Made by a program: the position numbers and the translations under genes
Shown: positions 1 through 9,717 of the stretch, piece by piece
Position numbering within the stretch: the first letter of the stretch is position 1
Layout of the letters: each line of letters opens with the position of its first letter
Notes under the pieces: generated by a model
What the model was told of the DNA's origin: nothing
Seen by the model: the letters and a program-made list of their open reading frames with translations, nothing else
Databases searched by the model: none
NCBI GenBank assembly: GCA_947462815.1
Contig: CANHQR010000032.1
Location: 1 to 39,767, forward strand
DNA: 39,767 nucleotides
Direction: 5' to 3'
DNA from: Pseudobdellovibrionaceae bacterium
Lineage (GTDB): Bacteria > Bdellovibrionota > Bdellovibrionia > Bdellovibrionales > JAMPXM01

Positions 1-404
1 AAGTCGCAGTCGAGCTCGCGCATTCGATCAATCAAATGGTCAAACTTGAGGTAAGTGTTGCAGTTCACGCAGGGCAAAGGCGTTTGGCCCTGAAGGTAAG
101 AATTCACGAAGGGATCAATCACAGATGCTTTAAATTTAGCTTCGCAATTGGCGACGTAAAATGGAATTCCGAGTCGATCCGCGACCGCCCGCGCATCATC
201 GACATCCAAGGACGAGCAGCAAGTTCCGTTACCCTCCTCAAGATCACAGCTTGAGTAGTCCCAAACCTGCATCGTCACGCCGACGACATCGAAGCCTTGC
301 TCGACCAACAAAGCGGCCGCGACCGAAGAGTCCACACCACCGCTCATGGCCACCAACACGCGTCGGCGGCGCCCATCGGGTCCAATCGGATTTTGATCAA
401 GCAT
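1..404 (-). CDS. mnmA: tRNA-uridine 2-sulfurtransferase MnmA (3' end outside window)
   Basis: This is the N-terminal 134 residues of MnmA, which adenylates U34 of tRNA-Lys/Glu/Gln and inserts sulfur to give s2U. The reverse strand reads from an ATG at 404 with a short extension, then the PP-loop MSGGVDSS (about residues 20-27). It continues with [11 protein letters not shown], a [11 protein letters not shown] segment and PCVNCN, which holds the first catalytic Cys of MnmA. The ATG overlaps the end of the cysteine desulfurase gene by 8 bases (ATG at 404-402, upstream TGA at 399-397), so translation is probably coupled. The pairing makes sense because the desulfurase can supply the persulfide sulfur. 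The gene continues beyond base 1, so the second catalytic Cys is not visible. Confidence 0.95.
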   Translation of the reverse strand, partial: MLDQNPIGPDGRRRRVLVAMSGGVDSSVAAALLVEQGFDVVGVTMQVWDYSSCDLEEGNGTCCSSLDVDDARAVADRLGIPFYVANCEAKFKASVIDPFVNSYLQGQTPLPCVNCNTYLKFDHLIDRMRELDCD

Positions 405-1638
405 GTTCAACCACCTGTTCCAAAACGTCGCACGATTCATCCCGCGCTTGGGGCATTTGAAAGCCGCGTAAGCTTCGCAAGCGCTCGACAACACGAACGA
501 GGGCCTCCAGGAATTCATTCAAGTCCGAGGAAGTTGTCGACCAGCCGATTCCGACGCGAAGTGAGGCTTGTGCCTCGTCACGACTCAATCCCATCGCCAA
601 GAGGACAGGAGATGGCTCAGGACTTCCCGAGCTGCAAGCAGCTCCCGTTGAAACGGCAAAGCCGTCCATGTCGAGGGCCATCAACAGAGTCTCTCCATCG
701 ACACCCGGAATGACCAGACTTGAGGTCGAAGGAAGACGCGGGCTCGTTGCCGCGGTGATGGAGACGCCGGCGATGCGCTGGCGAACTTGGGACTCGAACT
801 CATCTCGCAGTCGGCGCATTCGCTCGGCTCGCTCGTTCACTTCACCAATGCGCGAGCACATATAGCCGAAGGACGAAAGAGCGAGGAGATTTTCCGTACC
901 GCCGCGCCGAAAGCGCTCCTGCCCACCACCATCGATCAGGGCTTCAAGAGCCACACCTTTGCGATGAAAGAGAGCGCCCGCACCTTTAAGAGCGTAGAAT
1001 TTGTGAGCCGCGAAGCTCGCCAAATCGACGTCAAGCTCACGTATCGAAACTGGAATTTTACCAAGTGCCTGCACCGCATCCGTGTGCATGAGTGCACCGG
1101 CGGCATGCACGACCTGCGTGATCTCGCGCACCGGCTGCAAGACACCCGTTTCATTGTTCGCCAGCATGACCGAAACCAAAAGAGTTTGCCCTGGCCGCAA
1201 GCGCGACTGAACGTCTGCAACCTTCACTTGACCGCTTCGATCCACCGGAATGATTTCGATTTCGGCGGCAAAATCCCGGACAAGGCTCTGGGCCGCGCGT
1301 TTGAGACTGGGATGCTCCAAAGCGCTGATCAAAATGTGACGACGTTGATCGCCACGTGCACGCGCCGCCGCCATCGTCCCCTTGAGCGCCATATTGTTGG
1401 CTTCTGAACCACCTGCGGTGAACACAACTTCCAGCGGCGAGCAGGCGATGGCTTTGGCGACCAAATCTCTCGCATCGCGAAGGCGAGCCTTGGGCCCACG
1501 ACCGAAGACATGAATGGAACTCGGATTCCCCCACTCGATCGCCCAGGACGAAAGACGAGCTAAGACCTCGTCATCCACGGGCGTGGTGGCGTTATGATCC
1601 AAATAAATGCGTCGCTTGCCGCTTTGCGTAAAGAACAT
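397..1638 (-). CDS. iscS: Cysteine desulfurase (IscS/NifS family)
   Basis: This is a PLP enzyme of 413 residues that removes sulfur from cysteine as a protein persulfide. Visible features are YLDHNATTP at 12-20, His109 in ALEHP (expected to stack on PLP), the PLP lysine K213 in [10 protein letters not shown] and the catalytic cysteine C335 in [14 protein letters not shown]. The short Cys loop and length fit group I (IscS/NifS). The frame stays open upstream to 2076, but the ATG at 1638 is preferred: AGGAG lies 8 bases before it, the protein then starts where the family starts, and the extension would run into the divergent gene at 1771. The downstream partner is mnmA, overlapping by 8 bases, so a main role is probably sulfur supply to tRNA. 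No iscR, iscU or iscA is visible, so NifS-type naming is equally possible. Confidence 0.93.
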   Translation of the reverse strand: MFFTQSGKRRIYLDHNATTPVDDEVLARLSSWAIEWGNPSSIHVFGRGPKARLRDARDLVAKAIACSPLEVVFTAGGSEANNMALKGTMAAARARGDQRRHILISALEHPSLKRAAQSLVRDFAAEIEIIPVDRSGQVKVADVQSRLRPGQTLLVSVMLANNETGVLQPVREITQVVHAAGALMHTDAVQALGKIPVSIRELDVDLASFAAHKFYALKGAGALFHRKGVALEALIDGGGQERFRRGGTENLLALSSFGYMCSRIGEVNERAERMRRLRDEFESQVRQRIAGVSITAATSPRLPSTSSLVIPGVDGETLLMALDMDGFAVSTGAACSSGSPEPSPVLLAMGLSRDEAQASLRVGIGWSTTSSDLNEFLEALVRVVERLRSLRGFQMPQARDESCDVLEQVVEHA

Positions 1639-1770
1639 CGAGGCCGCTCCTGCGAGCGCGCAACTTAGCACAATTTCTAGATTTTTTCCAAGGAGCCCGG
1701 CCTGAATTCCCCGGCCGTGTAAAAGCAAACCAGACTCATGTAAACCCCCTGAAACACCGATAAATTCGAT

Positions 1771-3864
1771 ATGGACGCTTGGAAGAATTGGCCAGAGCAC
1801 TTCGGAATTGATTCCGAACACGCAGGCGCATTTGCTCGCGAAGGGCACGGCGACGCTATGTCTCCGGGAAACCTGGCGAAATTCTTCACTTGGTGCATCC
1901 ACAAAGGCCTGATCGACCAGCAAGGGGCCGCACAATTCGTCGCTGAACTTTCCGCAAAACCCATCGTCAACGCCGCCTTCTTCGATCAGCCGATTGATCC
2001 GCAGGTGTGGGAACTTGTGAAAGGCGTTCACGCTTGGTCGCCGACACTCGTACCTTTGGGCTACTGGGAAGATCATCTTTTGCTCGGCACACCTTTGCCG
2101 CCCTGGGAGACTCCGCCACTTCGCAAACTGCGAACTCCGCCGATGATCGTCGTCGCCCCTGCTCTAGATCTCCTGAACTACTTTGAGCGTCTCACCGGCC
2201 AAACGAGCACCTGGTCCAACATGAGCGAGCACAACGTTGGCCCCTTAGGGTTGGATGACTCCAACTCGCAAATTTCAGTCGAGCGCCCTCCCGGGGAGCA
2301 GACGATGGTGGCCTTTCAGGTGATCACTCGCCCGAATGAGGTGAATGCGGCGCTCACCTCGAAAACCCATCCCGAGCCGATGCCGGCGGAAGCGAAGTCG
2401 AAATCCACTCCAGCTTCGGCGGCTTCAGATGCTTCAACGTCAACCAAGCCCCGAAGCGCTTCGCCGACGACAGCGACTCGTAAAGCCCCGAGCGCGAGTG
2501 ATGATCCGTTTGCAGCATTGGCCGCAGCGGCCGGTGTCGACATCGAGGAGCACTCCGAAGGCGAGGCCCCCACCGAGTCGGATGCAGTGGCGATCACCGA
2601 GGAGCTTCCGGAAGGCCTAGATTTTGGGGCGCGACATGCCGACCAAGCCGAAGCTTTTCAGGCCACCACTTCGGAAATCAGTTCGATAGCGTCCGAGGGC
2701 GAGCCCTTGCATTCTGCCCCTGAAGTGACGTCTTGGAAAAGCGAAGCGGACGCTTTCTCCCCACCGACACCTGATCAGTCTCTTGAAGCCCCGTCTGTGG
2801 CACAGGCTCTGACCCCTCCCACCTCGAGTGAGGCGACGGCCGATCCGATCGAGGCGGAGCAGGAGCCCGTTGCAGCGGGTCTCGACTTTGAGTTGCCTCC
2901 ACCTCCTCCACGGACCGCGCCCCCGTCCGCGATCGCGAAAGCCGCTTCTCTAACGTCGGATTTGGCTTCGGCTTCGGCTTCGGCTTCAGCTTCAGCTCCA
3001 GAGCCCGAGACAGAGAGCGAATCTCAGAGCCCCAGCGAAGATTCGGGTGTGAAAGAAATCAATCGAACCGTCGTTCACGATTTTGACAATGGCAGCGAAG
3101 AGATCGTCGAGACTCCCGCCGCAGAGGTCGCAGAGGCACCGGCGGGATTGGTCAGCTTCGATCCTCCTTCTCAAGACATTGAGCCGGAATTTTCTTTGGA
3201 TAACATCACGAAGTCCGATCTGCCGGCTCCACCTGAGGAGGAAGCTCCGCCGACAGCTCAAATCGGTCGTCGTATTGCGGACGGCGCCGAAGCCGGTTCG
3301 CGCGTGATTGACTTTGAAGGCACACTCTCGGGCGCTCGAGTGAATCGCCAGGATCCCGCATCGAGCAAGATCATCAACATCAGCTCTCTTGAACCGATGA
3401 TGCTCGATGACTGCCACACCTTTGATCAAATCGGCGCGCAAGTTCTACTGCAGGTGCAAGGCGGCTTTGAATCCGGCATGATTCTTCTATTTCAAGGCGG
3501 CCACCTGATGCCGTGGAAGTGGTCTGACCTCATGCTCTCCGTCAAGGGTGAGCATCCTGATCCCATTCAGCTTGATGATCCCAGTGTATTCCGAATCGTC
3601 TATCGCTCGGCTCTTCCCTACCACGGCTATGTCGTGACGAATCCCACGAATCAAAAATTTTTCAACGAATTCTCTCGCGGCATGCTTCCCAAACACATGA
3701 CCATCATGCCCATTATGATCGAAAAACAAATGTGCGGAATGCTCTTGGCCATTTCGAATCAAGACGTACAACTTCGCCAGTCTTTGCGAATGATGGAGCG
3801 CTTGGCATTTGAATTGAGTCGCGGTTTCAAGCGCCTGCGCGGTGGAAGTTCAAAAGCCGCCTAA
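1771..3864 (+). CDS. Large protein with disordered middle and C-terminal GAF-like domain
   Basis: I do not recognise this as a named family. The 697 residues fall into three parts. Residues 1 to about 135 form a compact Trp- and Pro-rich domain with no signal peptide. Residues about 135-530 are low complexity, rich in Ala, Ser, Pro and Glu, and include an (AS)n run encoded by hexanucleotide repeats near 2965-2994. Residues about 535-690 look folded and resemble GAF-type sensor domains, with FESGMILLFQGGHLMPWKW followed later by a PIMIEKQMCGMLLAISN strand-loop-strand and a final long helix. The protein is probably cytoplasmic. Its start is divergent from the desulfurase gene 132 bases away; no good ribosome site precedes the ATG. 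Its stop interlocks with the stop of tsaE on the other strand. A signalling or motility adaptor is a guess only. Confidence 0.8.
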   Translation: MDAWKNWPEHFGIDSEHAGAFAREGHGDAMSPGNLAKFFTWCIHKGLIDQQGAAQFVAELSAKPIVNAAFFDQPIDPQVWELVKGVHAWSPTLVPLGYWEDHLLLGTPLPPWETPPLRKLRTPPMIVVAPALDLLNYFERLTGQTSTWSNMSEHNVGPLGLDDSNSQISVERPPGEQTMVAFQVITRPNEVNAALTSKTHPEPMPAEAKSKSTPASAASDASTSTKPRSASPTTATRKAPSASDDPFAALAAAAGVDIEEHSEGEAPTESDAVAITEELPEGLDFGARHADQAEAFQATTSEISSIASEGEPLHSAPEVTSWKSEADAFSPPTPDQSLEAPSVAQALTPPTSSEATADPIEAEQEPVAAGLDFELPPPPPRTAPPSAIAKAASLTSDLASASASASASAPEPETESESQSPSEDSGVKEINRTVVHDFDNGSEEIVETPAAEVAEAPAGLVSFDPPSQDIEPEFSLDNITKSDLPAPPEEEAPPTAQIGRRIADGAEAGSRVIDFEGTLSGARVNRQDPASSKIINISSLEPMMLDDCHTFDQIGAQVLLQVQGGFESGMILLFQGGHLMPWKWSDLMLSVKGEHPDPIQLDDPSVFRIVYRSALPYHGYVVTNPTNQKFFNEFSRGMLPKHMTIMPIMIEKQMCGMLLAISNQDVQLRQSLRMMERLAFELSRGFKRLRGGSSKAA
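2965..2994 (+). repeat. In-frame hexanucleotide microsatellite (Ala-Ser repeat)
   Basis: Five consecutive six-base units occur here: three GCTTCG followed by two GCTTCA, all in frame in the disordered part of the 1771-3864 gene. They encode alternating Ala and Ser. Gain or loss of units would change linker length without shifting the frame. Confidence 0.9.
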
Positions 3865-4439
3865 GCCGTGCGGCCCGCGACTGGGAATCCTTCAATGCGC
3901 ACACGGCGCTGATCCTGGGCAAGCTTCTGCGCAGAATCAGTATCGGTGGCAGGGTCATTGGCGGCGGCGGTGGCCGCGGCCGAGGCAAACTGAATGCGCC
4001 AAACGTGATAGCCAGGGAAGACGCGAGCCGCATCCGAGAGATCTTTGATCAGACCCAGTTCAACGAGGCGATTCGCCCATTCGACGAGAACAAAACGCGT
4101 GCCCCCATCGTGACGCCTCTCTTCCAACAGATCCCATAAACCCAAACTTTCTAGCTCATCACGAGAGGCCAAGCGATCCAAATCCAAGTGATCGAGCTGA
4201 GCCTGACCCGAGACATATTCACTGTGTAAGGCAAACGACGGCGACGCCGCTTCTTGAGATCCAAAGGCCTCGGCGACAGCGGTCACCCATGTCGTCTTTC
4301 CTGAGCCCATAGCGCCTTCCAGAAATACGAGTTTTGGCAACTGTGTCTGAAGTTGAGCCATGGCCCAGGCGGCGGCCTTTGCCTTAAAGTCGGCCAGATC
4401 CTTCGCCAAAAATGCAGAGTGATGCGGCGCTGATGTCAC
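3861..4439 (-). CDS. tsaE: tRNA threonylcarbamoyladenosine biosynthesis ATPase TsaE
   Basis: TsaE is the ATPase that works with TsaB and TsaD to make t6A37 in ANN-decoding tRNAs. The Walker A loop is GAMGSGKTT at residues 42-50. It is followed by the family's SPSFALHSEY segment (about 66-75), then the acidic LDHLDLDRL and a late VEWANRL motif. At 192 residues it is longer than the usual 140-160; the extra length is an Ala-rich tail after residue about 150. Its ATG overlaps the glmM stop as ATGA (4436-4439), so it is the last gene of the tilS-ftsH-cdaA-cdaR-glmM-tsaE run and probably translationally coupled. Its stop interlocks with that of the opposite-strand gene at 3861-3864. Confidence 0.92.
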   Translation of the reverse strand: MTSAPHHSAFLAKDLADFKAKAAAWAMAQLQTQLPKLVFLEGAMGSGKTTWVTAVAEAFGSQEAASPSFALHSEYVSGQAQLDHLDLDRLASRDELESLGLWDLLEERRHDGGTRFVLVEWANRLVELGLIKDLSDAARVFPGYHVWRIQFASAAATAAANDPATDTDSAQKLAQDQRRVRIEGFPVAGRTA

Positions 4440-5908
4440 GAAAGTTCGCGCTCCAAAAAGCCGGCGATTTCTTCCGCATAGCGAGAGATTTCGCTTCGAT
4501 CTCGTCCTTCTAAGAGAACGCGCACAACCGGCTCTGTCCCCGAGAAGCGAACAAAAACTCTTCCTTCGCCTTTTAGCTGAGCTTCAACTCGCTCAATCAG
4601 TTCTCGATAACCCTTGATCTGCGACAAGTTTTCTCGCCGACGAACCCGCGTGTTCACTAACACCTGGGGATAATCTTCCAGAATCGCGTTGAGAGCTTTA
4701 AGCGACGCCGACTTGGATTTCATAACCGCCAACACATTGAGTGCCGCGATCACCCCATCGCCTGTGGTTGTATGCTCGTGAAAAATAATATGTCCCGACT
4801 GCTCACCACCCAAAACGTATCCATGTTTGCGCATCTCTTCGACCACATACTTATCGCCGACGTCCACGCGAACAACGCGAATTCCATGGCTCTGCATGAG
4901 ACGATCGAAGGCAAAGTTGGACATCTGTGTGGCCACCACGGTGTCTTTGGGTAAGCGACCCTGCTCCTTGAGATGGAGAGCGCAAACCGCCAAAATGTGA
5001 TCGCCGTTGACCACCTGTCCGGAGTCATCGACCATCACAACGCGGTCGGCGTCGCCATCCAGAGCGATGCCCACATCGGCGCGGTATTGTAAGACGGACT
5101 CTGCAACCCGATCCGGATACAGAGCGCCCGATTTATCGTTGACGTTAAAACCATTGGGCTGGTTGCCGAGAACAATGCACTCTGCCCCCAATTCACGGAA
5201 GATCATGGGCGCGACTTTGTAAGCGGCTCCATGAGCGCAATCCAGCACGATCCTCAAACCCTCGAGGGTGTATTCGAGCGGAAAGGCATTCTTCGCATGG
5301 ACAATGTAGCGTCCATCCGCATCGTCGATTCGCTTTGACCGTCCGATCAGAGGCGACTCAGCCAAAGACGCGGTGAAGTCAGCCGTCGCGACCAGCTCTT
5401 CGATCTCTCGCTCCATCGTATCCGGAATTTTGTAACCATCTGGTCCAAAGATTTTAATGCCGTTGTCGACATAGGCGTTATGTGAAGCGGAGATGACGAC
5501 GCCGGCATCCGCGCGCATATTGCGAGTCAAGAACCCGATCCCGGGAGTCGGTAATGGACCGACAAGCTCAACATGCACACCCATGGAGTTAAGTCCCGAA
5601 GTCAGCGCGTTCTCCACCATGTAGCCACTCAGACGCGTGTCCTTACCAATCACCACTTTGGGAACCTTGTTCCGCGCCGGCGCTCGCATCAAGATGAGGC
5701 CCATCGCCTGACCCACCCTTAAAATCACATCGGGCGTGATCGGAAACTGATTGGCCGTTCCTCGAATCCCATCGGTGCCAAATAGTTTTTTTCTGGGCGC
5801 CGGTTCCGTCTTCTTTTCCGACGCAGATCCCGAATTTGAACTCCGCGAGGCGTCCCCTCTCGATTCTGTCGGATGACCGGTGCCACGATTCGATTTCTTA
5901 TTGGTCAT
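4436..5908 (-). CDS. glmM: Phosphoglucosamine mutase GlmM
   Basis: GlmM converts glucosamine-6-phosphate to glucosamine-1-phosphate for UDP-GlcNAc, and so for peptidoglycan and LPS. All family motifs are present: KLFGTDGIRG at 41-50, the phosphoserine loop ISASHN with Ser142, the metal loop DGDADR, the sugar-binding GGEQSGH and the phosphate-binding RFSGTEP near the C-terminus. The protein has 490 residues against about 445 usual. The excess is a Ser/Asn/Lys-rich N-terminal tail of about 38 residues before the normal start. No better ribosome site is obvious inside it, so the tail may be translated. It is flanked by a cdaR-like gene (101 bases upstream) and tsaE (4-base overlap). The cdaA-cdaR-glmM order is the one known from Firmicutes, where c-di-AMP cyclase and GlmM interact. 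Confidence 0.96.
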   Translation of the reverse strand: MTNKKSNRGTGHPTESRGDASRSSNSGSASEKKTEPAPRKKLFGTDGIRGTANQFPITPDVILRVGQAMGLILMRAPARNKVPKVVIGKDTRLSGYMVENALTSGLNSMGVHVELVGPLPTPGIGFLTRNMRADAGVVISASHNAYVDNGIKIFGPDGYKIPDTMEREIEELVATADFTASLAESPLIGRSKRIDDADGRYIVHAKNAFPLEYTLEGLRIVLDCAHGAAYKVAPMIFRELGAECIVLGNQPNGFNVNDKSGALYPDRVAESVLQYRADVGIALDGDADRVVMVDDSGQVVNGDHILAVCALHLKEQGRLPKDTVVATQMSNFAFDRLMQSHGIRVVRVDVGDKYVVEEMRKHGYVLGGEQSGHIIFHEHTTTGDGVIAALNVLAVMKSKSASLKALNAILEDYPQVLVNTRVRRRENLSQIKGYRELIERVEAQLKGEGRVFVRFSGTEPVVRVLLEGRDRSEISRYAEEIAGFLERELS

Positions 5909-6009
5909 AATTCGCCTGCCCTACTGATCTGCTACGTTTGATCGACTTTCAGCTCACCGTTCCGATGCCTGCATTGAAGTTCCAGAACTCCAGCTCAAAA
6001 TCAACATTC

Positions 6010-6528
6010 TTAAGGTTTGGAACGCCCCGGTCGCGGCGTCGGAGTCGGAGCCTCCATCACGCTGACTTCGCTCGGAGAGGCGACAGGTGCCGGCGAAGGC
6101 GCCGGGCGAAGCACGAGATTTAATGAATCGGGCGACATGCTCACCAACTTCACGCCAAAGGGGAGTTCGATGTTGCGCGCTTGGATCGGCGCCATCACAG
6201 ACTTCGGCCGACCTTCCTGCACTTGTACCTTGGTCAGGTCAACCGTGACCGAGCCCGGCGACTGACCAAAGCGCTTCAGCGCTGTTCGCGGCCCCGAAAC
6301 CTTGACGGTGATTTTCTGTTCCGTAAGCGGCCCGCCTTGGGTGTTTTCTAAGATCACCGACTGCGGCAGCAAAAACTCCACATCCATTTCACGAGTCAGC
6401 ACAAAATCACGGCGACCCAAAATCGTGATCCAAAGAATCAATGTCACAAAGAGCGCGACAAGCTTGTAGCTGCCATTGTCGAGCAGCCATTCCTGCCAGT
6501 TTAGCTTAGGATTTCTCCTTGGACTCAT
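6010..6528 (-). CDS. YbbR-domain membrane-anchored protein (CdaR-like)
   Basis: This 172-residue protein has one N-terminal membrane segment (about 22-39, YKLVALFVTLILWITILG) followed by a single YbbR-like beta domain outside the cytoplasm, recognisable by LTEQKITVKVSGPRTAL and VTVDLTKVQVQEG. The tail is a Pro/Ala-rich stretch ending in basic residues. CdaR of Firmicutes usually has several YbbR repeats and regulates the diadenylate cyclase; here only one repeat is visible. The ATG overlaps the cdaA stop as ATGA (6525-6528), supporting a cyclase-regulator pair. Function as a CdaA regulator is inferred from this position. Confidence 0.85.
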   Translation of the reverse strand: MSPRRNPKLNWQEWLLDNGSYKLVALFVTLILWITILGRRDFVLTREMDVEFLLPQSVILENTQGGPLTEQKITVKVSGPRTALKRFGQSPGSVTVDLTKVQVQEGRPKSVMAPIQARNIELPFGVKLVSMSPDSLNLVLRPAPSPAPVASPSEVSVMEAPTPTPRPGRSKP

Positions 6529-7331
6529 GATATGCCCCCCGGTGACTGGGGTCGATACCTCAAGCCAAAACCCTCATAGAGCTTGCGGCGCAGCTCTGCG
6601 TGATCGAGATCATGGGCGAGCATCCCTGCCTCGACGACACCCACGCGATGGTTCTCTTCGCTCACCACAATCACAATCGCATCTGTCTCTTCAGCCAATC
6701 CCAAAGCTGCGCGATGCCGAGTCCCCAAGTTCTTATCCAGGACCGGATTTTTGGAAAGTGGCAAGAAGCAACCGGCCGCCCAAACCCGTCCGTTGCGAAT
6801 CACCACAGCTCCATCGTGCAGCGGAGAGTTCGGCTGAAAGAGTGAATACAAGATTTCCGCACTGACCACGGAGTCCATCTCCGTACCCACTTCGACGAAG
6901 TATTCTAAGTTGATCTCGCGTTCGATCACGATCAAAGCACCCAGCTTTTTTTGCGACAGACCGATCGCACCTTTGGCGATCTCCTCGACGATATGCGTTT
7001 CTTCAACGCGACTCACACCGGTGAAGAATGGATTCGAACCGATGTGCGCCAAGGCGCGACGAATTTCACCTTGGAATAAGATGACCACGATCAGAAACAG
7101 ATTGTTGAAGAACTTCTCAAGGATCCAGTTGAAGGTGAAAAGTTCCAACCAGATGGATCCGAGGTAAGCGATGGCCAAAATGCCGAGGCCCGAAAGCATC
7201 TGCACCGTACCAGTATGGCGAATCAAGACGAGAACGCGATAGACCACAACCCAAACGAGGGCCATGTCGAGCAGATCACGAGCGCGAAGCTGCGTGAAGA
7301 TAAACTGTAGGTTCTCCCAAATACCTTCCAC
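6525..7331 (-). CDS. cdaA: Membrane diadenylate cyclase CdaA (DisA_N domain)
   Basis: CdaA condenses two ATP to c-di-AMP at the membrane. The 268 residues show three hydrophobic segments in the first 90, then the DisA_N catalytic domain. The two signature motifs are intact: LHDGAVVI with DGA at 173-175 and GTRHRAALG with RHR at 205-207. The preceding SQKKLGALIVIERE segment is also typical. The start is a GTG at 7331 with GGGGA just upstream, closer than ideal. It lies 68 bases downstream of ftsH and overlaps the YbbR gene. In many bacteria folP or another gene sits between ftsH and this gene; none is present here. The product should be active, given the intact motifs. Confidence 0.95.
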   Translation of the reverse strand: MEGIWENLQFIFTQLRARDLLDMALVWVVVYRVLVLIRHTGTVQMLSGLGILAIAYLGSIWLELFTFNWILEKFFNNLFLIVVILFQGEIRRALAHIGSNPFFTGVSRVEETHIVEEIAKGAIGLSQKKLGALIVIEREINLEYFVEVGTEMDSVVSAEILYSLFQPNSPLHDGAVVIRNGRVWAAGCFLPLSKNPVLDKNLGTRHRAALGLAEETDAIVIVVSEENHRVGVVEAGMLAHDLDHAELRRKLYEGFGLRYRPQSPGGIS

Positions 7332-7399
7332 GATCCCCCGCGCTCAAGTCGTCAATGCCTGAAGTCTGTCCTGCGCGCTTCTTGTGGCCTGGCGAAACC

Positions 7400-9382
7400 T
7401 TAGCCCACAGGCGCGGGTTTAAGCCCGGCGCTCGCCGCTTCACGCGCGGCTTTTTCCGCGGCCTCGCGTTCCGCAGCTTCTTTCGCGTCCATTTCTTTTT
7501 GCGCCTGATCCAATTCAGCCTTGAGGCCGCGATCCTTGTCGCCGCGATCGCGCTTGATTTCATCGACGGAGGATCCCGCAATCAAGCGGTCGACTTCAGC
7601 TCCATCGATCGTCTCAAGCTCAAGCAGAGCTTGGGCCATGCGGTCTAAGGCATCGCGCTTTTCGATGAGGATCTGCTTGGCCTTCTCGTAAGCGGTATGG
7701 ATGATACTGTAGACTTCCTTATCGATTTCTTCCGCCTTGGCCTCGGAATAATCTCTCGAAGCCCCTTGCTGAAGACCCAAGAAAACGGGGCCCTCGCGTT
7801 TTTCGTAGGCCAAGGGGCCCAGGCGCGACATGCCCCACTCACACACCATACGGCGAGCCAGCTGTGTGGCGCGCTCGATATCATTGCCCGCGCCCGTCGT
7901 GTAGTCCGTGAAGACCAATTCCTCAGCAGCCCGACCTCCAAACAGAACCGTGATCATCGACTCCGCCTGAATTTTCGAAAAGGACAACTGATCCTTTTCC
8001 GGAAGATGCATGGTGAGTCCCAAAGCCATGCCTCGAGGAATGATGGTGACTTTGTGAATCGGATCGGTCTTTGGCAGGAGCTTGCTCACCAGAGCATGAC
8101 CGGCTTCATGATAGGCCGTGTTTTTCTTTTCATCTTCCGAGATCACCATCGAACGTCGCTCAGCACCCATCATCACCTTGTCGCGAGCGTATTCGAAGTC
8201 CTCCATCGTGAGCTTCGACTTCCCGGTTCGCGCCGCATTGAGTGCCGCTTCGTTCACCAGGTTTTCCAAATCAGCACCTGCAAATCCGGGCGTGCCTCGA
8301 GCGATCTTGTCGACATCGACATCGCTGGCGATCGGGGTCTTTTTGGTGTGAACCTCGATGATCTTTCGTCGTCCCGCAATATCCGGCTTGTTCACCACCA
8401 CACGACGATCGAAACGACCCGGTCGAAGCAGGGCCGGGTCCAAGACGTCGGGACGATTGGTCGCGGCGATCAAGATCACGCCATCATTCGACTCAAAGCC
8501 ATCCATCTCCACAAGCATTTGGTTGAGCGTCTGTTCGCGTTCGTCGTGACCGCCGCCCATGCCGGCACCCCGATGACGGCCAACGGCGTCGATCTCGTCG
8601 ATGAAGATCAAACAAGGTGCATTGCGCTTACCTTGTTCGAACAGGTCGCGAACGCGGGATGCTCCGACGCCGACGAACATCTCCACAAAGTCCGAACCCG
8701 AGATGGTGAAAAACGGCACACCCGCCTCACCGGCAACGGCGCGCGCCAGAAGCGTCTTACCCGTTCCGGGAGGTCCGACCAACAAGACACCTTTCGGGAT
8801 CCGTCCGCCGAGCTTGGTGAACTTTTTCGGATCCTTTAAAAACTGAACGATCTCGACCAAGTCTTCTTTGGCTTCTTCCACACCTGCGACGTCGGCAAAT
8901 GTGACTTTGATTTTATTCTCATTGAGAATCTTGTGTCGGCTTTTACCGAAGCTCATGGCTTTGCCGCCGCCGACCTGAATCTGTCGCATGATGAACATGA
9001 ACATCACGACAAACAATAAAATCGGCAACCAGTTGATCAGCAGCTGAGCCATCAAACCCGATGATTCCTCGTGATCATAGTTGGGCGTAATACCCAATCC
9101 TCGCACCAGTTCAAAACCGGAGTCCTCGGTGTTGCCTGCAACCTGGAACTGTTTACCTTTGAACTCTTGTTCAAACTCAGGCTTCACCTCGCCCACAATC
9201 ATGCCGCTCGACCGCTTGAAAGTGACGCTGGCAATTTTCCCGTCTTTGAGAGCTTGTACGAATCTTTCGTAGGTGAAGCCCGGAATCGCACCGAGTTTAC
9301 TCGCATGATGCATTTGAAAGAGAATCAGCGGAATCACTAGGAGAAAAACCCACAACGCCCACGCCTTATGCCCAGATTTCAT
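7400..9382 (-). CDS. ftsH: ATP-dependent zinc metalloprotease FtsH
   Basis: FtsH is a membrane AAA+ protease that extracts and degrades membrane and short-lived proteins. The 660 residues show a membrane segment near 7-23, a periplasmic domain, and a second membrane segment near 112-133. The AAA module follows with Walker A GPPGTGKT (203-210), Walker [11 protein letters not shown] (257-266) and the second region of homology ending RPGRFDRR. The zinc site is HEAGH at 425-429, with the third ligand expected at D501 in GAGNDIERA. The C-terminus is a charged Ala/Glu/Lys-rich coiled tail of about 50 residues. A strong ribosome site (AGGAG) precedes the ATG. It lies between tilS and cdaA on the same strand, with a 335-base leader that may hold its own promoter. 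Confidence 0.98.
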   Translation of the reverse strand: MKSGHKAWALWVFLLVIPLILFQMHHASKLGAIPGFTYERFVQALKDGKIASVTFKRSSGMIVGEVKPEFEQEFKGKQFQVAGNTEDSGFELVRGLGITPNYDHEESSGLMAQLLINWLPILLFVVMFMFIMRQIQVGGGKAMSFGKSRHKILNENKIKVTFADVAGVEEAKEDLVEIVQFLKDPKKFTKLGGRIPKGVLLVGPPGTGKTLLARAVAGEAGVPFFTISGSDFVEMFVGVGASRVRDLFEQGKRNAPCLIFIDEIDAVGRHRGAGMGGGHDEREQTLNQMLVEMDGFESNDGVILIAATNRPDVLDPALLRPGRFDRRVVVNKPDIAGRRKIIEVHTKKTPIASDVDVDKIARGTPGFAGADLENLVNEAALNAARTGKSKLTMEDFEYARDKVMMGAERRSMVISEDEKKNTAYHEAGHALVSKLLPKTDPIHKVTIIPRGMALGLTMHLPEKDQLSFSKIQAESMITVLFGGRAAEELVFTDYTTGAGNDIERATQLARRMVCEWGMSRLGPLAYEKREGPVFLGLQQGASRDYSEAKAEEIDKEVYSIIHTAYEKAKQILIEKRDALDRMAQALLELETIDGAEVDRLIAGSSVDEIKRDRGDKDRGLKAELDQAQKEMDAKEAAEREAAEKAAREAASAGLKPAPVG

Positions 9383-9717
9383 TCTCTCTCCTCACACCGC
9401 AAAACTCTTCGCGTCGGTTCGACATCCAAAAAAACATCACCACCACAAACGGGCCTCGATTGTCCGCCTTAGTCACGGACTCGATAGATCGCACGACGTG
9501 AAGATCTGTCGGCAGGTGATTCTCAAAGTGATTCACTCCAGCTTGCAGAGCCGCACGCGCGACCTAGATTATGCTAGCACGCCAAGACGCCGGACCCAAC
9601 TTCTCTTGCCAGGCAGATCACTTCCTTCTGGACTAGGCGGTGGTCAATTTGTGACGAGCTGAGCAGTGCTGTGACCTGATGACTCGACCTAGGCCTTCGA
9701 CGGCACCGCGCCATAGC
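9383..9717 (-). other. Intergenic leader between tilS and ftsH
   Basis: There is no gene in these 335 bases. On the minus strand a CATAAT hexamer at 9573-9568, one mismatch from the -10 consensus, could belong to a separate ftsH promoter, but no convincing -35 sits at normal spacing. The first bases before ftsH hold its AGGAG ribosome site. No terminator hairpin with a T-run is seen after tilS, so read-through from tilS is possible. Confidence 0.4.

Noticed and set aside
1639-2076. Upstream extension of the cysteine desulfurase frame
   Set aside because: It overlaps the divergent gene and lies before a good ribosome site and the normal family start at 1638.
7697-8839. Plus-strand open frame of 380 codons
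   Set aside because: It is antisense to the AAA domain of ftsH, whose motifs are intact; its translation has no recognisable pattern.
9405-9520. Possible small RNA or riboswitch before ftsH
   Set aside because: No stable conserved fold or known riboswitch core could be recognised by eye.
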